Assembly: GCF_036884655.1 (NCBI RefSeq)
Contig: NC_088357.1
Span: forward strand, 48,519,501-48,583,500
Reading direction: 5' to 3'
Source of the DNA: Musa acuminata AAA Group
Taxonomy: Eukaryota; Streptophyta; Magnoliopsida; Zingiberales; Musaceae
Length of the DNA: 64,000 nucleotides
In this document: in pieces, positions 45,801 to 58,599 of the stretch
Position numbering within the stretch: the stretch's first letter is position 1
Layout: each line of letters begins with the position of its first letter
Translations under genes and position numbers: made by a program
The notes under the pieces: generated by a model
What the model saw: the letters and a program-made list of their open reading frames with translations, nothing else
Told to the model about the DNA's origin: nothing
The model's database searches: none

Positions 45801-48800
45801 TTATCTGTCAGACACATGAGATTTATCTGTAGTGAAAAACTGTAAATCACAAATAGTATACAGCAAAACACATAAAAAATGCTTGTAGACACATATCAAT
45901 AAAATAATGTCATTCTATGACTTAAAAATCTCATCTGCTTATAGATAAATGTTTCATGAGGGCTTACAATTTATAGCTTTAAACATGTCAAGTTTATCAT
46001 ACTGTTCCATGTCTTGATGTAGCCAGACAGGAAATCAAGAACTTGACATTAAAAGTTTTAATAAAATGCTATTAATCATTGCACAGATGTAACTTCAGCT
46101 TCTAACTATTCTAAGTGACCAAGTAGACTGATGCAGAATGAAATGTCAGACTATATTCTGTTACGAAAAATATAAACTTCCTCTAAAATTTACATCTGGT
46201 TGTTCACATTTTGCTCGACAACTCAACAACAGTATAAGATTATGTAATACAAAGAGAAAAGTAGAAGTCTTTCAAAAGGAAAATCTTGCCATCATTAATG
46301 ACCAGGTTATCATGAATTACGTTTGCCATTCAGATAAAATCATTTATAATATAGGGTTTGTCATTCTTGATTCCAATGTGAGTTTTCTTCAAATATGACA
46401 CAATCTTTTTCGACTAAAGTAACCATCTCAGGTTGTCACAACTTATAAAGTGGAAATATGATTGTGCTCATTCCCATACAGGAAAGGAAAAAATGTTAGG
46501 ATAAACCATAAACATAGGGGTTTTATCTGATGAAAGTAAACTATAAAAAGATGTCACACCTGAAGTTTTCAGAATAAAAATAAGGGTTTAGGAAAACAGT
46601 AAAAAAAGTAATGCTTCATATTCAGATATTCCTAGTATTTCTTTTTCATACGTTGCTTCAACATTAGTGAATAACTGATGAAAGTAAAACTACAAGTCAC
46701 ACTACAGTTTTCATGACAAATATTAGGGTTTAAGAAAACAATAAAATGGATGATGCTTGGAGTAAAGAGAAATCATGTCTTATAGGAAAGCACCAGAAAA
46801 GAAGTTGCTTGGACATTCCAATTGAATTACCTGACCAAGCATTGTTGCCTCTGCTTCAATTCCTCCAACTCCCCAACCAGCAACTCCTAATCCATCAATC
46901 ATAGTCGTATGGGAATCGGTTCCTACCACACTATCTGGGTAGAGAAGACCGTCTGTGTTGAAAACAACACGACCAAGATACTCTAGATTAACCTGAAATA
47001 GGGTTACATCAACTTAGAATATCCAGTGAGAAAATAGTTTAAATATGTATGTCCAAAAGGATTGGTCCACTAGTTTAAGAAACATTTCAGACCTGGTGAA
47101 CGATGCCAGAACCTGGAGGAACAACAAGCATATTACGGAAAGCAGTAGATCCCCACTTTAAGAAACCAAATCTTTCCTTGTTCCTCTGAAACTCAAATTC
47201 CATGTTTGCTTGAACTGCATTCTCTGATCTAGCTACATCTACCTGAACTGAGTGGTCAATGACAAGATCTACTGGAACCTGCAAACCACAAAAGAAAATG
47301 TAACCCAATGCAGAAACAAAAAACATCATAAAAGAATAAATTTAAAATTTTCACATATTTTTTGAAGCGTATAATACTTGTGACATTGTAATATACTTTT
47401 TCATTAGCAATTGGCATATTTGAGAATTTACATGTATATACTCCTCAACGAAAAAACAAAAAGGATAGAAACCTATGCTTCTTAACAAATGCAAGAGTCC
47501 TTAACCAAAAAGTTGGCAAAAAGGATTGACATCAGTGCTTCTTGAGAGTCAGTTAAATGAAGCTAGCAGCACTTATTAATTTTTATAACAGGACTTTCAG
47601 GACTCATTTGCCATATGGAAATAAATCAACAAATGTAAAAGAAACTTGGATATGAAGGGCAGAACCAGTAATAAGTATTACAAAAGAAACATCAGAGAAA
47701 GATCACTTTAGAAGCTGTTGCATATGTTCGGTCCATATTTCCTGGATAATTATGCTGCTTCCTAATGATGCCAATGGTTGATTTGCTACTTTAACCATAG
47801 AAACATAGCAATGAAAAGAAGTAAAACAAAGAAACTAGCACGCACCAAGGGATTGATTTTATTGGAATCACTACCCAGCTTGTTCATGGCATCACGCATA
47901 CAAGCAAGGTCAACAACAGCAGGCACACCGGTAAAATCCTGTCAGTATGAATAAAAATAAGTAAACAGAAACCATAATATAGGATCATAGGGATGTACAT
48001 GACCTTGTTGAACAAACCTGGAGGAGTACACGGGCAGGCTTAAAAGGAATTTCTACTAGTTTTGGGGAAGTGTTCTCCCAATCAATAATCTTTTCCACAT
48101 CATTTTTGGTGACCTGGAAGTTATCACAGTTCCGGATTGCTGATTCCAAAAGGATTCTGATAGAATATGGCAATCTATCTAATATCCAGAAGAAAAGTCT
48201 TTTGTTAGATAACAGTGACAAGATTGGACAACGAAGACCAACAGATGAGACTAACGAAAAATACTCAAGTAAATACTTGAGAAACAACAACTCTAGAAGT
48301 TAAACAAAAGAGAGACATCAGAATACGAGAGAAGATGAGCTGAAAAATTCATGTGTACCTAGATGAAAAAGAATAAAATAAAGCAGATAAACCAGTATTC
48401 ATAATTTATATACTTAATCAGACCCCAAGCATGCACTAGTACTGCAACAACTGGGGCCCTGCTAATTAAGTCACCTTAGGAAGAATTATCCTCCAATGTT
48501 TTCATTTAAAGATTAATGTTGTGGAGTATATTAACTGGTAACCTTTCCTAGTCATCATTCCCTGACCATGATGTATCGAATCCACATATAATCACTGGAT
48601 GTCATGACCCTAAATAATTCAACAGAAAGAATTTTCAGTTTTGTTTTTTTTATGTGCATTGTGCATCTAGCTAAATGATAAGTATGAGTCAACTGATCAC
48701 ATTAGTACTACAATAGTAAAAAGATGTCAAAATTTCTACTCACAATAAACAATGTCATTACAACTAGCAGATTTAGCAGACAGATTACCTATTCTTGGAT

Positions 48801-50640
48801 CATTAAGGGCAGGTAAACTGTAATATTTGCCATATTCACCACCCCCAGTCTTTGGAAGGCTCGTTAGGACATCCTTGAAGACATTCTCAGCAGCTGACAT
48901 GTAACAGTAAAGCATAAGACCAAAGTTGACAACTGAAAATTATTGAAAAACTTATATTCAGATGAAGATTACAGTGTCTGGGAAAACATAATGTTAGAAC
49001 AGTAGCATCATAATATTTTCTTTGTTGATTATACATACTATGATGTGCATTATAAAACATAAAAGAAATTAGAAAAAACAGCTACTTGAGTGCATAAGTG
49101 GAGAGACAAATGATTCCTAAGAAGGTGAAAGTATTTATAAATGGATGATTTAATTCGACAAAGATAGCTCCCTTTTGCATAATAATAAGTACCATGATAT
49201 CTGCATACACTCAAAATTTTCATGAAGCCTATTACATCCATCTGATATCTTTTTGTACAACACACATATTTGCTTGTAGCAGATTCATGGATGAAGTACT
49301 AGAAAAACCATCCACGGATAGTTCTTCAAAGGAAAAAAGAGTAAAAGACTAAATATGGAAAAGAAATATACAATTCTATTGAAAATTGTGTATAAGTAAA
49401 TAATTACATGATTACTTATAAGATAAAAACAAGAATTTAGGACTAGACTGCATACAGTTACAATAAAATATAATCCATTAATAGCAAGTAAGCAGCAAAC
49501 ACAACTTCAAATACAATCCTTGGCTCATTTATATATATGCACATCATGAGATGATAAATTCAAGGACTATCAAGTGATTAACTATTAATCAATTACAATG
49601 TAAGGTACAGGGTTAAGTAAAACTGTTAAATTGCAAGCCATATCCACATAACGTATTTGCATTTGGTCTTTCTGAATATCTCAGGTTGCAAGTTAGCTTT
49701 CCGTTGTTCTAGTATTCCACTACTATCTAAATTAAGATTTAAGCCCAAAAATGAGGTTGTAGGAACCCCACACAACCTCTACCTTCTAACATCATATGCA
49801 AGATCCAAGGCTACGCTTACGTATAATCGCACAAAATTGCAGCTCATGCCTACAGTCAACCTAAAACATGTTCAAGACAATCATTAAAGACATCTATCAA
49901 CGGATCATTTTGTACTGCGTTCATCACGATTCGCTCAACGGCATCAGAAAAACCAACTCACAAACCCGAAATAACAAAAAGAACAACCTAAAACATGTTC
50001 AAGACAATCATTAAAGACATCTATCAACGGATCATTTTGCCCTGCAATCATCACGATTCGCACAACGGCATCAGAAAAACCAACACTCACAAGCCCGAAA
50101 TAACAAAAAGAACAACCTAAAACATATTAAGACAGTCATTAAAGACATCTATCAACGGATCATTTTGTACTGCAATCATCACGATTCGCACGACGGCATC
50201 AGAAAAACCAACTCACAAGGCCGAAATAACTAAAAGAAAACCATCAATAGTCAAACTTTCTACCGTCTGTAGGGTTTCTACCAAACACCGATCGACTAGG
50301 TGAGAAAGATTCAAGCGTTCCACGTACCGACGGTGGCCATCTTCCTGTCGAACCGTTCGATCACTGCAGCCGAGCTCCTGATTCGCGCCCTGGGACCGAT
50401 CGGGGACCTCCAACTCGTCGACAACCCGACCCGCGATCCGGGGATGTACGAGCTGCAGGATCTCGAAAAGCCGACGGATCTAGAGTGTACGGGCGAGGAT
50501 CGAAGGTGCGAACGAGAAGCGATAGGCCTAAACAGAGAAGGGGATGAGTAAGAGGAGGAGGAGGAGAGAGATCGAAAGGCTGAAGACGCAGGAGAAGGGT
50601 AGTGGGTGCGGAGTCGTCCAAGAGAGGCAACTTTATACAT
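39844..50640 (-). CDS. ACO: Aconitate hydratase with N-terminal presequence
   Basis: Twenty minus-strand exons give 1003 residues with unbroken phase: 50640-50328, 48893-48789, 48178-48018, 47938-47846, 47278-47093, 46992-46831, 45657-45513, 45416-45274, 44937-44881, 44802-44723, 44618-44543, 43544-43359, 43191-43124, 43044-42926, 42818-42697, 42283-42185, 41916-41437, 41242-41144, 41055-40813, 39918-39844. The enzyme interconverts citrate and isocitrate using a [4Fe-4S] cluster. Cluster ligands are visible: Cys544 in [11 protein letters not shown] and Cys610/Cys613 in [14 protein letters not shown], with the 66- and 3-residue spacing of the IRP1/aconitase family. Exon 1 supplies about 100 Ser/Arg-rich residues typical of a mitochondrial presequence. 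Met101 (MATV) just before the conserved part would give a 903-residue form of cytosolic length. Intron 1 is about 1.4 kb and carries a minisatellite. Confidence 0.96.
44803..44808 (-). promoter_or_regulatory. NAGNAG tandem splice acceptor of aconitase exon 10
   Basis: On the minus strand the acceptor reads GAGCAG before CCTCAG. Using the second AG gives [13 protein letters not shown], matching relatives. Using the first adds one Gln in frame. Both keep the reading frame, so a one-residue alternative is possible. Confidence 0.55.
49860..50240. repeat. Minisatellite, three tandem copies of 127-129 bp, in aconitase intron 1
   Basis: Copies begin CCTAAAACAT at about 49860, 49987 and 50116. They share ATTAAAGACATCTATCAACG, GATCATTTTG, CATCACGATTCGC, CGGCATCAGAAAAACCAAC and CGAAATAAC with few differences. 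High similarity points to a fairly recent expansion. The array begins only about 90 bp downstream (in transcript sense) of the first splice donor. Confidence 0.9.
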
Positions 50641-51482
50641 GATGAGAGAGTCGGATGGGGTGGGTGGAGTGTGGAAGCAGAACGCTCAATAACCCTAATA
50701 AACTCCAACACAAAAATTCGTAATTCATTTTTCTTTCTTTTATTTTCGTGTGTGGAAATTAAGACGAAGGTAATATTTTTATTTTTATTTTTAGGATACT
50801 GCTGATGACGACAACGGTGATGGTGACGCCGATCGGGTCTTTGGAACGGCATCGAAGATGGGAGATATTTTTCTTATCCAGGCCGAAGGACCCGTTTGCC
50901 ACTGTGACCGGGTTATCTGTCTTGTGACTGGCGCAGCATTGGGGTCCACAAGATAGCATCGCCGCCTCCACCAATAGCTGTAGGTCGGATTCACGGGTGG
51001 TTGTGTTTCCCGTTGATATGCGGACGGGGACTGACGGTGGCCGACGTGACGAGGCCGCTGGGCTTTTCTGGTTGGTTGCAGAGATCGGCCATTCGACGAC
51101 CCCCATTGGCTGATGTTTAGTGGGCCCGATCAGCGGATGAAGGGAAATCTTCCGATATAATAATGTTTCATCTAATTCGCTGCGGATATTCATTCTCTAA
51201 TTTCATTTAAATTAAATGCAAAATTAGACAAGCTTATATTTTGAATTCAAATTTTAAGTTTAAGTGGCACACATTTTATTGCGTGCCAGTCATCCTCTTT
51301 TTCGATGTATAGTATATTTATTCATCAGGAAGCATGATCCACGCCCATCCCACTTCGAGATTCGTGCACAGTGTTATGATCCGCTCGATTTACCATTTAA
51401 TGACATATGGTCTTCTCTATCCACCTTTGGGTTCGGAACGATTAGAAGCGCCGTGGGCGATCTTGGAGCGGTGGCCGTGGAG
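50641..51482. other. Aconitase upstream region
   Basis: Expected to contain the aconitase promoter (read on -) and spacer. A minus-strand open frame at 50759-51193 has no family resemblance and I treat it as chance. AT-rich between about 51180 and 51330. Confidence 0.4.
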
Positions 51483-51571
51483 ATGGAGCTCCGGCTGGTT
51501 TGTAGCTCGAGGACGACCGCGGAAGCCGCGCCCGCTCAATTATCGGGCCGGCGATGGGGCTTTTCTTACAA
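51483..51571 (+). other. Orphan first-exon-like segment
   Basis: An ATG in good context (GAGATGGAG) opens a GC-rich frame, MELRLVCSSRTTAEAAPAQL plus nine residues. It ends at a strong donor-like AA|GTAAGT at 51572. I found no matching downstream exon on + before the minus-strand galactosyltransferase begins. It could be the start of a short or noncoding transcript, a truncated gene, or chance. Confidence 0.25.
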
Positions 51572-51936
51572 GTAAGTGGTTGTCTTCCTTTGTTTCTTGT
51601 TCCGCTTTGGTTCTCGGTAACGCCTGGCCTCGAGATTGCACGTTTGGAGGATTTGATGGAGTTGGAGCCGTCTGGCTCTCTTGTTCCAGCAGCGCCCATC
51701 TCGGTTAGAAATCGGTTAGGCGGTCGAAGAATTTGATTCATTTAGGGCAGCTTTGATCCATACTTTTGATTGCTGATACGAGTGGAATGCGTGCCATCTT
51801 AGAATTGACATTTTTGGTTCTTGAACTTCTTCTTCCCCCTCTCGAGTCAGGTCGGTTTTGTTGTCTTCACATCCGTTTGCCCGATAGTTCTACATCATAT
51901 TGACTTGCGCGCAAGCTGCAGATAACTCTATTATCA

Positions 51937-52062
51937 TCAAGATGGTTCTAGGAAGACATCGTCTCGCTGATCCGGACCTTTACAACGTGCGTTGGATGCC
52001 ATTTCGGTGAGGCTAGCTATGAGTCGATCATATGCATCAACGTCTTGGGGATTAGCGTCAGT
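51937..52062 (-). other. Orphan terminal-exon-like segment
   Basis: On the minus strand a GATGCAG acceptor-like site is followed by 42 in-frame codons, TDANPQDVDAYDRLIASLTE then MASNARCKGPDQRDDVFLEP and a last Ser, ending in TGA. The composition is protein-like and richer in acids and Ala than surrounding noncoding sequence. It lies 264 bp downstream of the stop codon of the galactosyltransferase on the same strand. Family not recognised; possibly a gene relic or an alternative last exon. Confidence 0.3.
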
Positions 52063-52325
52063 CTGCATCCGAATGAGTACCAGCAACCATATGTATGAGA
52101 TTAGACAGACAATGTCAAGTACATTGTAAAGAATGTGCTCGGAAACACCACATTCACCCAACCTAACCCCATTTTGGATTTAGGGCCTTCTCTAGTAAAA
52201 ATGAAGAGAGCCGTTTCCAAAGACCATTCAACTACAATTCCCCTACCAAACATGCATTTCCTATTGATACACATATACAGTTTTACAACAGTATAGCCTC
52301 TACCCAATTAAGGGGGATACACTGA

Positions 52326-55300
52326 TCAAAAAACTGCATTCCAGATCGTGCTTTCATTTTCGCCACAACGCTGATGAACTTCCTTGATCCTATCAACAGA
52401 ATCACAGATACCACTACAGCTCCAATCGAATGAGGCGACACAAGTGTTGCCTGCCTGGGCCTTCCACTCACAATCTGCATATTGTTCCAGTATTGAATAT
52501 TAGGAATTCAAACATCAAACATAAACCGTAAGCATCTTTACCAGGTAGGGTGCCACAGCATAATCTGCGGTCATCAATATGCTCAACATCTAATCCTATG
52601 AACCAAGATCCTAGTGATACATCCTCGTTCACATACTTGTGCAGTATATGCCTGAAATTGAAGGAGTCTGAGACTTTATTTCACTAAGAGAGAACCAAAA
52701 ACAGACAAATGAGATATAGCATTGATAAAGAACTGCTCTGTTAGATTTTAGCTTTGGTTCAACCAAAGCATAATTTGATTACCGAATTTATATCAAAATT
52801 TTCAAGCTAAAGTTGCCTTACTGGTTTATGGATATATAGGCGGCCAATTCATTCGAAATGGCATACAATTGACCAGTAGCATGTCGGAAGTATTTGTTGC
52901 CATCCCCTCCAAACTTCCAGTGTTCAGGTTCATAATATCTCACCCCCCTATAGCATGATATTTTGCATGTCAGTATAGATCACTTGACAATGCTAAACTA
53001 ATCAATGACCAAATCCACTGTTTAACACTCACTTTCGAGCAAGGACAGGACCACACTTCATGCATCCAATATATACTCGAGGTTTCAAACGATGTCTTGC
53101 TAAAGTATTTCCCAATGTTGCTGCAAAATTTTGAACGTAGTCAAAATAAGATATAAAAGCCTATTACTTCCAATCTGATTAACTCTTGCTTCCTGCAACA
53201 TTGATCCTTAGAAAGATTATAGATCTTGATACTAGCAAAATAATATTATTAACCATTTTCTACAGTAAGGCAGTGTAAATTCTATCATTTACAACATGAA
53301 CAGCCTTTGAAATGCTTTGTCAGGCATCTTTTGTTATCATGAAAAAATGTATGTTTTGTCACTAATAAAATCCATTATTATACTATCCTTCGAAATATTT
53401 GAATTTCCAAGCAAAAGTGCAGATAAATTTTTTGCCATTAAAAGCTAGCGACTAAAAGCAGTAGATTAATCTCTCAATATTCAATCAGGTTAATGTCGGC
53501 AGCTAATACGAGGACAGTACTAAATTTAAATCACTTAAACAAAGAAGACAAATCTTGGAAAATAACAAATAATCTACATTCCACTGTCTCAGAGAATATT
53601 GTGATTGTCATCAATTTCTAATACCAAATAGTACAAGCTCAGCAATGTCATCGGTTTCATGAGTGCATAGTTTATACATCATCCAGTGTTCTCATTGTTC
53701 AAATGCATGCCCATTTCATCATGATATGCTACATGGTCTGCACATGTTGTTCAACATTATTGGCCCACATTAGGTTAGCCCTTACTAACCATTCCTGTAT
53801 TACCATCAAAAATTGAGACCAAATTTGCAGAACTTAGGACACAACTACTTACATATTTATGTATGCATATAGATGCAATCAGGTTATAATAAAATATCAG
53901 AGTCAAGTTAAAGAAATATAATAGAACATTTACCTATATTCACATGTACATCATCATCAACTTTAACATAGAACTCTGCATCCCACAAAGAGAAAGCGGT
54001 GGCAAAATATGTTTTTGTTTTGGCTGATAACTCTAGGTATCCTTCAACATGATTCTGCAAACAAATACATTATCAAGGTCCCCATGTTCTCTGCCTTTTT
54101 AATATTAGAGATCCTTTTTAGGAACAGCCTCATCGGTGAAATGGACAGGCTATAGAAGCGAGATATGAAAATGAAATGGTTATCTTACAAGCCTCAAGAA
54201 ATCACCATGCTTTTTGTCCTCAGCTTCAACTGATCTATCCAGAATTCCACCAGAAGTGGCACTACAAACAAGTATCAAGCAATTTACTTGGTATGTGTAC
54301 TAAGAAGGCATCATTTATGCAAAGATACTGAAAATTTGTAGCCTTTGCATAAATCCATTATCTGCAAGCATAGAAATTCTGTTATTTTCTTGTCCTTTTT
54401 AGAACTTCTATTACAAATTAGTTGGCGTAACTAATTAATAATAACATAATTAGCACGCCAATGCAAGGGTAAAATAAATTTTGGAGAGCTCCTAGCAAAT
54501 TACCAGCTAAAATCAAGAGCATATCCTGAGTAGTGCTTTCATGCCTTGTGTTCCTTGAATGGCACATCAAAAATATCAAATAGAGAAAATAAGTTGAGAA
54601 AATTTATGGTTTAGTGCCAAGCACAGATCATTAATTTTTCAAACATTTGAAAAGACTCGAGACATCTAAGTTCAGTTACTACATCTAATTAGATGCACTG
54701 TAACCCATATTGAAGTTATTTCACTGTTCTCAAACAGTGATTGGATGATTAGAAGGAAGTGTTAAGTGCATAAATAAATATCCTATAGGCCTGAGTGCAA
54801 CAGTAAGGTTTCTGAGTTGCATCCTAGATAGGACATTTATGGATAAGCATATCTCAATGCATCCTATAGATAGGATGTTTATCGATAAGCATATCTCAAT
54901 GCAGAGGGTCGGCATGGGTAAGTATTATCCTCAGCTCTGCAGTGGTAGATGCTTCATGCCCTAGGCTACAGTTGTTCTTTTCCTCATTTTCCTCTTTTGC
55001 CCTACAATAGTGGATCCCGGAAACACTAATGCTGCACAAAATTTTAAAAATGGATAATTTGAGATCTAAATGATAAGGCAAAGAATGGTAATAGATGTTG
55101 CTCACCCATGACCGATAACAAAGCGGATGACAATGCCCTTCTCTTCTTCTAGCTTCTTTCTTTTTTCACCTATAGTGTATTTGAGATCCAATCAACTACC
55201 ATGATAAGTTCAGCTGCATGAACTAGAAGAATGTTAAACGAAATTACATACCTTGCGGCATCCACGTATCACGAACTGAATCTCTTCGTTTGCGGCTATT

Positions 55301-57133
55301 AAAAGCAGTATTAATTCCTATAACCATAAAATATTTGTGTCTTCTTGTTTTAATAACCTTCAGTTCTTGTGGAATAGGAGAACCTTTGAGTATAGACTCC
55401 TGTGCCATCTTTGCTGCTGCTAGCTCCATCTCTAAGTTTGATATTGCTTTATTTAGCATTCTGTACGCAAAGATTTTCTATTTCTTGTTAGGTTGGAGGG
55501 ATTTTTTCCAATCTGGGAGTATCAAACACGTAACAGAATTCCAAGTGTGGCATCAAAATTTAATGAAATCCAACTAATAACCAAAATAATATAGCATACT
55601 GAAGGTCATCTTCAGTTGTTGAGCCTTCTTCCCCCAGAATTTTTCTCGCCTCTTCCTTCTGGTCCATCTGAGAAGACAGAAGAGAAAGAATGACTGTACA
55701 ATTACAATTGATATGCATTCACAGAACACCACAACCAAGAATAAAATTCCCAAACAACTAGCATATTGGATATCTTCAGCATGTAATAGAAAACACTTGA
55801 TGATTTGCATATTTGTTTTAATGTCAGTGCTGCTTATTGTGTACATATATTCTACCTCAAAGCAAAAACTTTGCATTGACAAATTGAAGGGAAAAAAAAT
55901 TTATTCATGGTCCATCCATCCCAAAACATCATATTTACAGATTGAAGAATGAAACAAGATTTATCTAAAATTCTTAATATTGATAAACTGAAGAAAGAAA
56001 ACAAAATGCATTACTTTGTTCGAACTGACAGTTATATGCAAAGTCATTTTTATGCAAAAGGAACTTGTACTAGATTGGTGAACATAAAGCAAAATTGAGG
56101 CACTCACTATTTTTGAATAATATCCTTCTACAACGAGCTCTTCTCTATGTTCTTTGGCCTTGTTTGCTCTGATTATATCTTTTGCTTCAGGCACCGTCCA
56201 CATTCTGTCACCAAACACAGAATAAACTATGAGAAAACACAAACAGAATTCATAAGAAATATCGTGTCTAGTAAGCTTGGTGAAAGCAACAATGGTGTAC
56301 CTGACCAAACTAAATGTACCAGTATATGACTCTGATCAGCAAAAGGCTTTTAGTAGGACCAAGTTTTTAGATTATTGAATATTGACAGAAAGATGTATCT
56401 CCAGCCAAGTGTTCTGAAACACAATCCATTATGTTCTTAATGCACTCAATTTCTCTTAAACAGGAGAAGGATGCTTTAGCATGTTCATGGGAACAGTCAA
56501 TCTGGCATCAACTACAATGCATCTTCTTCATTTCTTATATACTTTAATGAAGCTCACAATGCCTCCTCAAACACAATCTTCAAAGTTCCATTTTCCAGCA
56601 TTCATATGATGGTAGAAGCCAGGCATTCCATGCATTCACCAGGGCTGATCTGGATGGTTCAGGAACTGCATATGATCTCACTGACAAGTGATGGAAATTG
56701 ACCAAAGCAAAGGTCACAACTCATAACCTATTTCGCATAAACTATCAAAGCATTGTATCTTTACTCTCAGACATCAAAATAAGGGGGGCAAAAGTTCTAT
56801 ATTTTCTGGCTACCCATTGCGACTCTCTCACCAAGAATCATTTCCCAAGTCCTGATCAGTCCCAAGATCCTTCAATTAATCACCTGTTGGGGGAAATTTG
56901 CAGTGAAAATTCAAAGAACCCCTACCCAATCTAACAGTTCCAAGCACAAAATGTGGATCGAATCATGAAGCCCTTAATCTGGATCAAGAACTAAAGCCAG
57001 GTGAGAACAGATTTGGGGGTGAAACAGAGTACCTATTGGTGAAGAGGAGGCCAGTGACGAAGCTTCCCAGGCAAAGCAGAAGGGTCCATCTCCTCGCCAC
57101 AGTATCTCCTCCTCCTTTGCTCTTCGAACTCAT
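52326..57133 (-). CDS. GT31 beta-1,3-galactosyltransferase (Golgi type II membrane protein)
   Basis: Eleven minus-strand exons (57133-57033, 56204-56108, 55667-55600, 55460-55252, 55169-55106, 54261-54189, 54054-53934, 53120-53033, 52947-52822, 52651-52542, 52474-52326) join in phase to 401 residues. A short basic cytosolic tail is followed by a signal anchor ([16 protein letters not shown], about residues 16-31). A stem with a conserved [15 protein letters not shown] helix and the GT31 catalytic domain come next: [41 protein letters not shown], and the metal/UDP-sugar DxD site VKVDDDVHV (Asp237-239). [16 protein letters not shown] and a Cys-rich end ([19 protein letters not shown]) follow. 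Arabidopsis relatives act in the Golgi, several on arabinogalactan proteins; the exact acceptor here is unknown. Full length. Confidence 0.94.
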
Positions 57134-57654
57134 CACTACCTCCTCTCCTCCTCCTCACCCTCTCAAATCCTCCTCGAGAAACGTCGCATCCGAGGAGCGG
57201 GAGGCCCGACCGTCCCAGATCTGTAGCAGATGGTGCTGGAGATGTCGATGCCGGAGGCTTGCAATTCCTGCAGAGGAAGGGATCGAAGAGAGGAGAGGAC
57301 AGATTGTAAGTACTACTCGACCTTTCGTTTTCTTCTACTTAATTCTGCTTCCTCCCCACCTTTGTCGGTCTTAAGCTCATTCTTAAATCGCCGGCTCATC
57401 TGCTGCTGCTGAGGCATCTCTGACGTGCTTTTACCTTTTTCAAGAAATGTTCTTCTACTACCCGTTTCACACACCAGCTCCCACGAGCTGCCGTATCATT
57501 CGGAAGAGAGGCAATGCGGGTGGGACCTCAAACTGTAAGAGACCATGGTCACGCTGAGGCGCGTAGCCAAAAGAAATGGTTGTGTCGGAACGCAGATCTA
57601 ACAGAGACTTGCCGCCCCCTGTCAAATGCGAGCCAGCCTTGACATTGTCGACGG
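57134..57654. other. Upstream region of the galactosyltransferase
   Basis: The first 100-200 bp beyond the start codon (pyrimidine-rich on + near 57340) should include leader and promoter sequence for the minus-strand gene. No gene recognised. Confidence 0.35.
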
Positions 57655-57675
57655 CATATATATATATATATATAT
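57655..57675. repeat. (AT)n microsatellite
   Basis: About ten AT units after GACGGC, marking the switch from GC-balanced promoter sequence to a long AT-rich tract. A second AT run occurs near 57811-57827. Confidence 0.8.
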
Positions 57676-58229
57676 GAAGGCGTATCTTAAAAAATATTAT
57701 TTTAAGTGCTTTTAACTTTGGATCTATATTTAGATCTATTTTTTAACTTTTAACATCAAATTGATTCCTTTAAAAATCTAAATTAATTTATGAGAATTAT
57801 ATTTTTTAAAATATATATATATATATAAGCATAGTGATCATATTTTTTATAAAAATTATATTTAACTTTAAGGAGAACATATAGTGTAAATATTTTTATA
57901 AATTTTGTTGAATATTACTATTCATGAAATCAATTCTTTCCTCGATGTGTTCATAATCTTTATTAGTAAGAATTATATTTAATAAATTAATTTTAATTTT
58001 AATTTTTTTAATATTTATTGTAATAACATATTTTTGATGAGTCAACTCTTTACGTTTAGTGTAAGATGTTAACATGTAACTATTAATAATTATACTTATT
58101 TTTAATTTATCAAATTTATTAGAGAGATACATGATCTTTTTTAGTAATTTATATTTTTTACTAATTATTTTAAATTTATATATAAATTATAAAATAATTA
58201 AATAATTTATTGTAAGGTAAGAAAATTTC

Positions 58230-58580
58230 ATATGAGTCACATATCTTATCGCTGAAAGCCATGTAGATTCATAAATATGTGTTGAAAACACATTGGTATA
58301 AATATGTTTTTTTCTTCTTTTGTGTTGATAGCTTCCCAACATTTTGCTTTTAGGAAACAATCTTAAAATTTTATTAATAAATTTAAGATTTATATAGCTT
58401 TAATAAAAAATTTTTAAATAATTGACCACATCTAAAAAATAATTCACTTGACTTCATCTTAAATAATTCATAATTATATACTAATATATTAATTTTAGAT
58501 TCTTTTACTTTATCAGTGTCTTCGTTAGTAACTTCAAGTTTATGTCAAATATCATGTGTAGTATAAACATGATTAAATTT
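58230..58580 (-). pseudogene. Ty1/copia-type gag (UBN2-like) relic
   Basis: The minus-strand reading, ignoring several stops, runs through HMIFDINLKLLTKT, an IIMNYLR segment, VVNYLKIF and INKILRLFPKSKMLGSYQ. This follows the order of plant copia gag proteins (a T.EGT..VK block, YE.F.M, I.N.L..LG, and the well-conserved VNKILRSLPKSWEPKVTAI). Similarity is weak outside the last block and the sequence is extremely AT-rich, so it is an old dead copy. Sequence down to about 57.9 kb may be its continuation. Confidence 0.5.
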
Positions 58581-58599
58581 ATTTTTATTTAAAATATAA

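Noticed and set aside
50759..51193. 144-codon minus-strand open frame upstream of aconitase
   Set aside because: No domain, no codon pattern like the neighbouring genes, and it occupies the aconitase promoter region.
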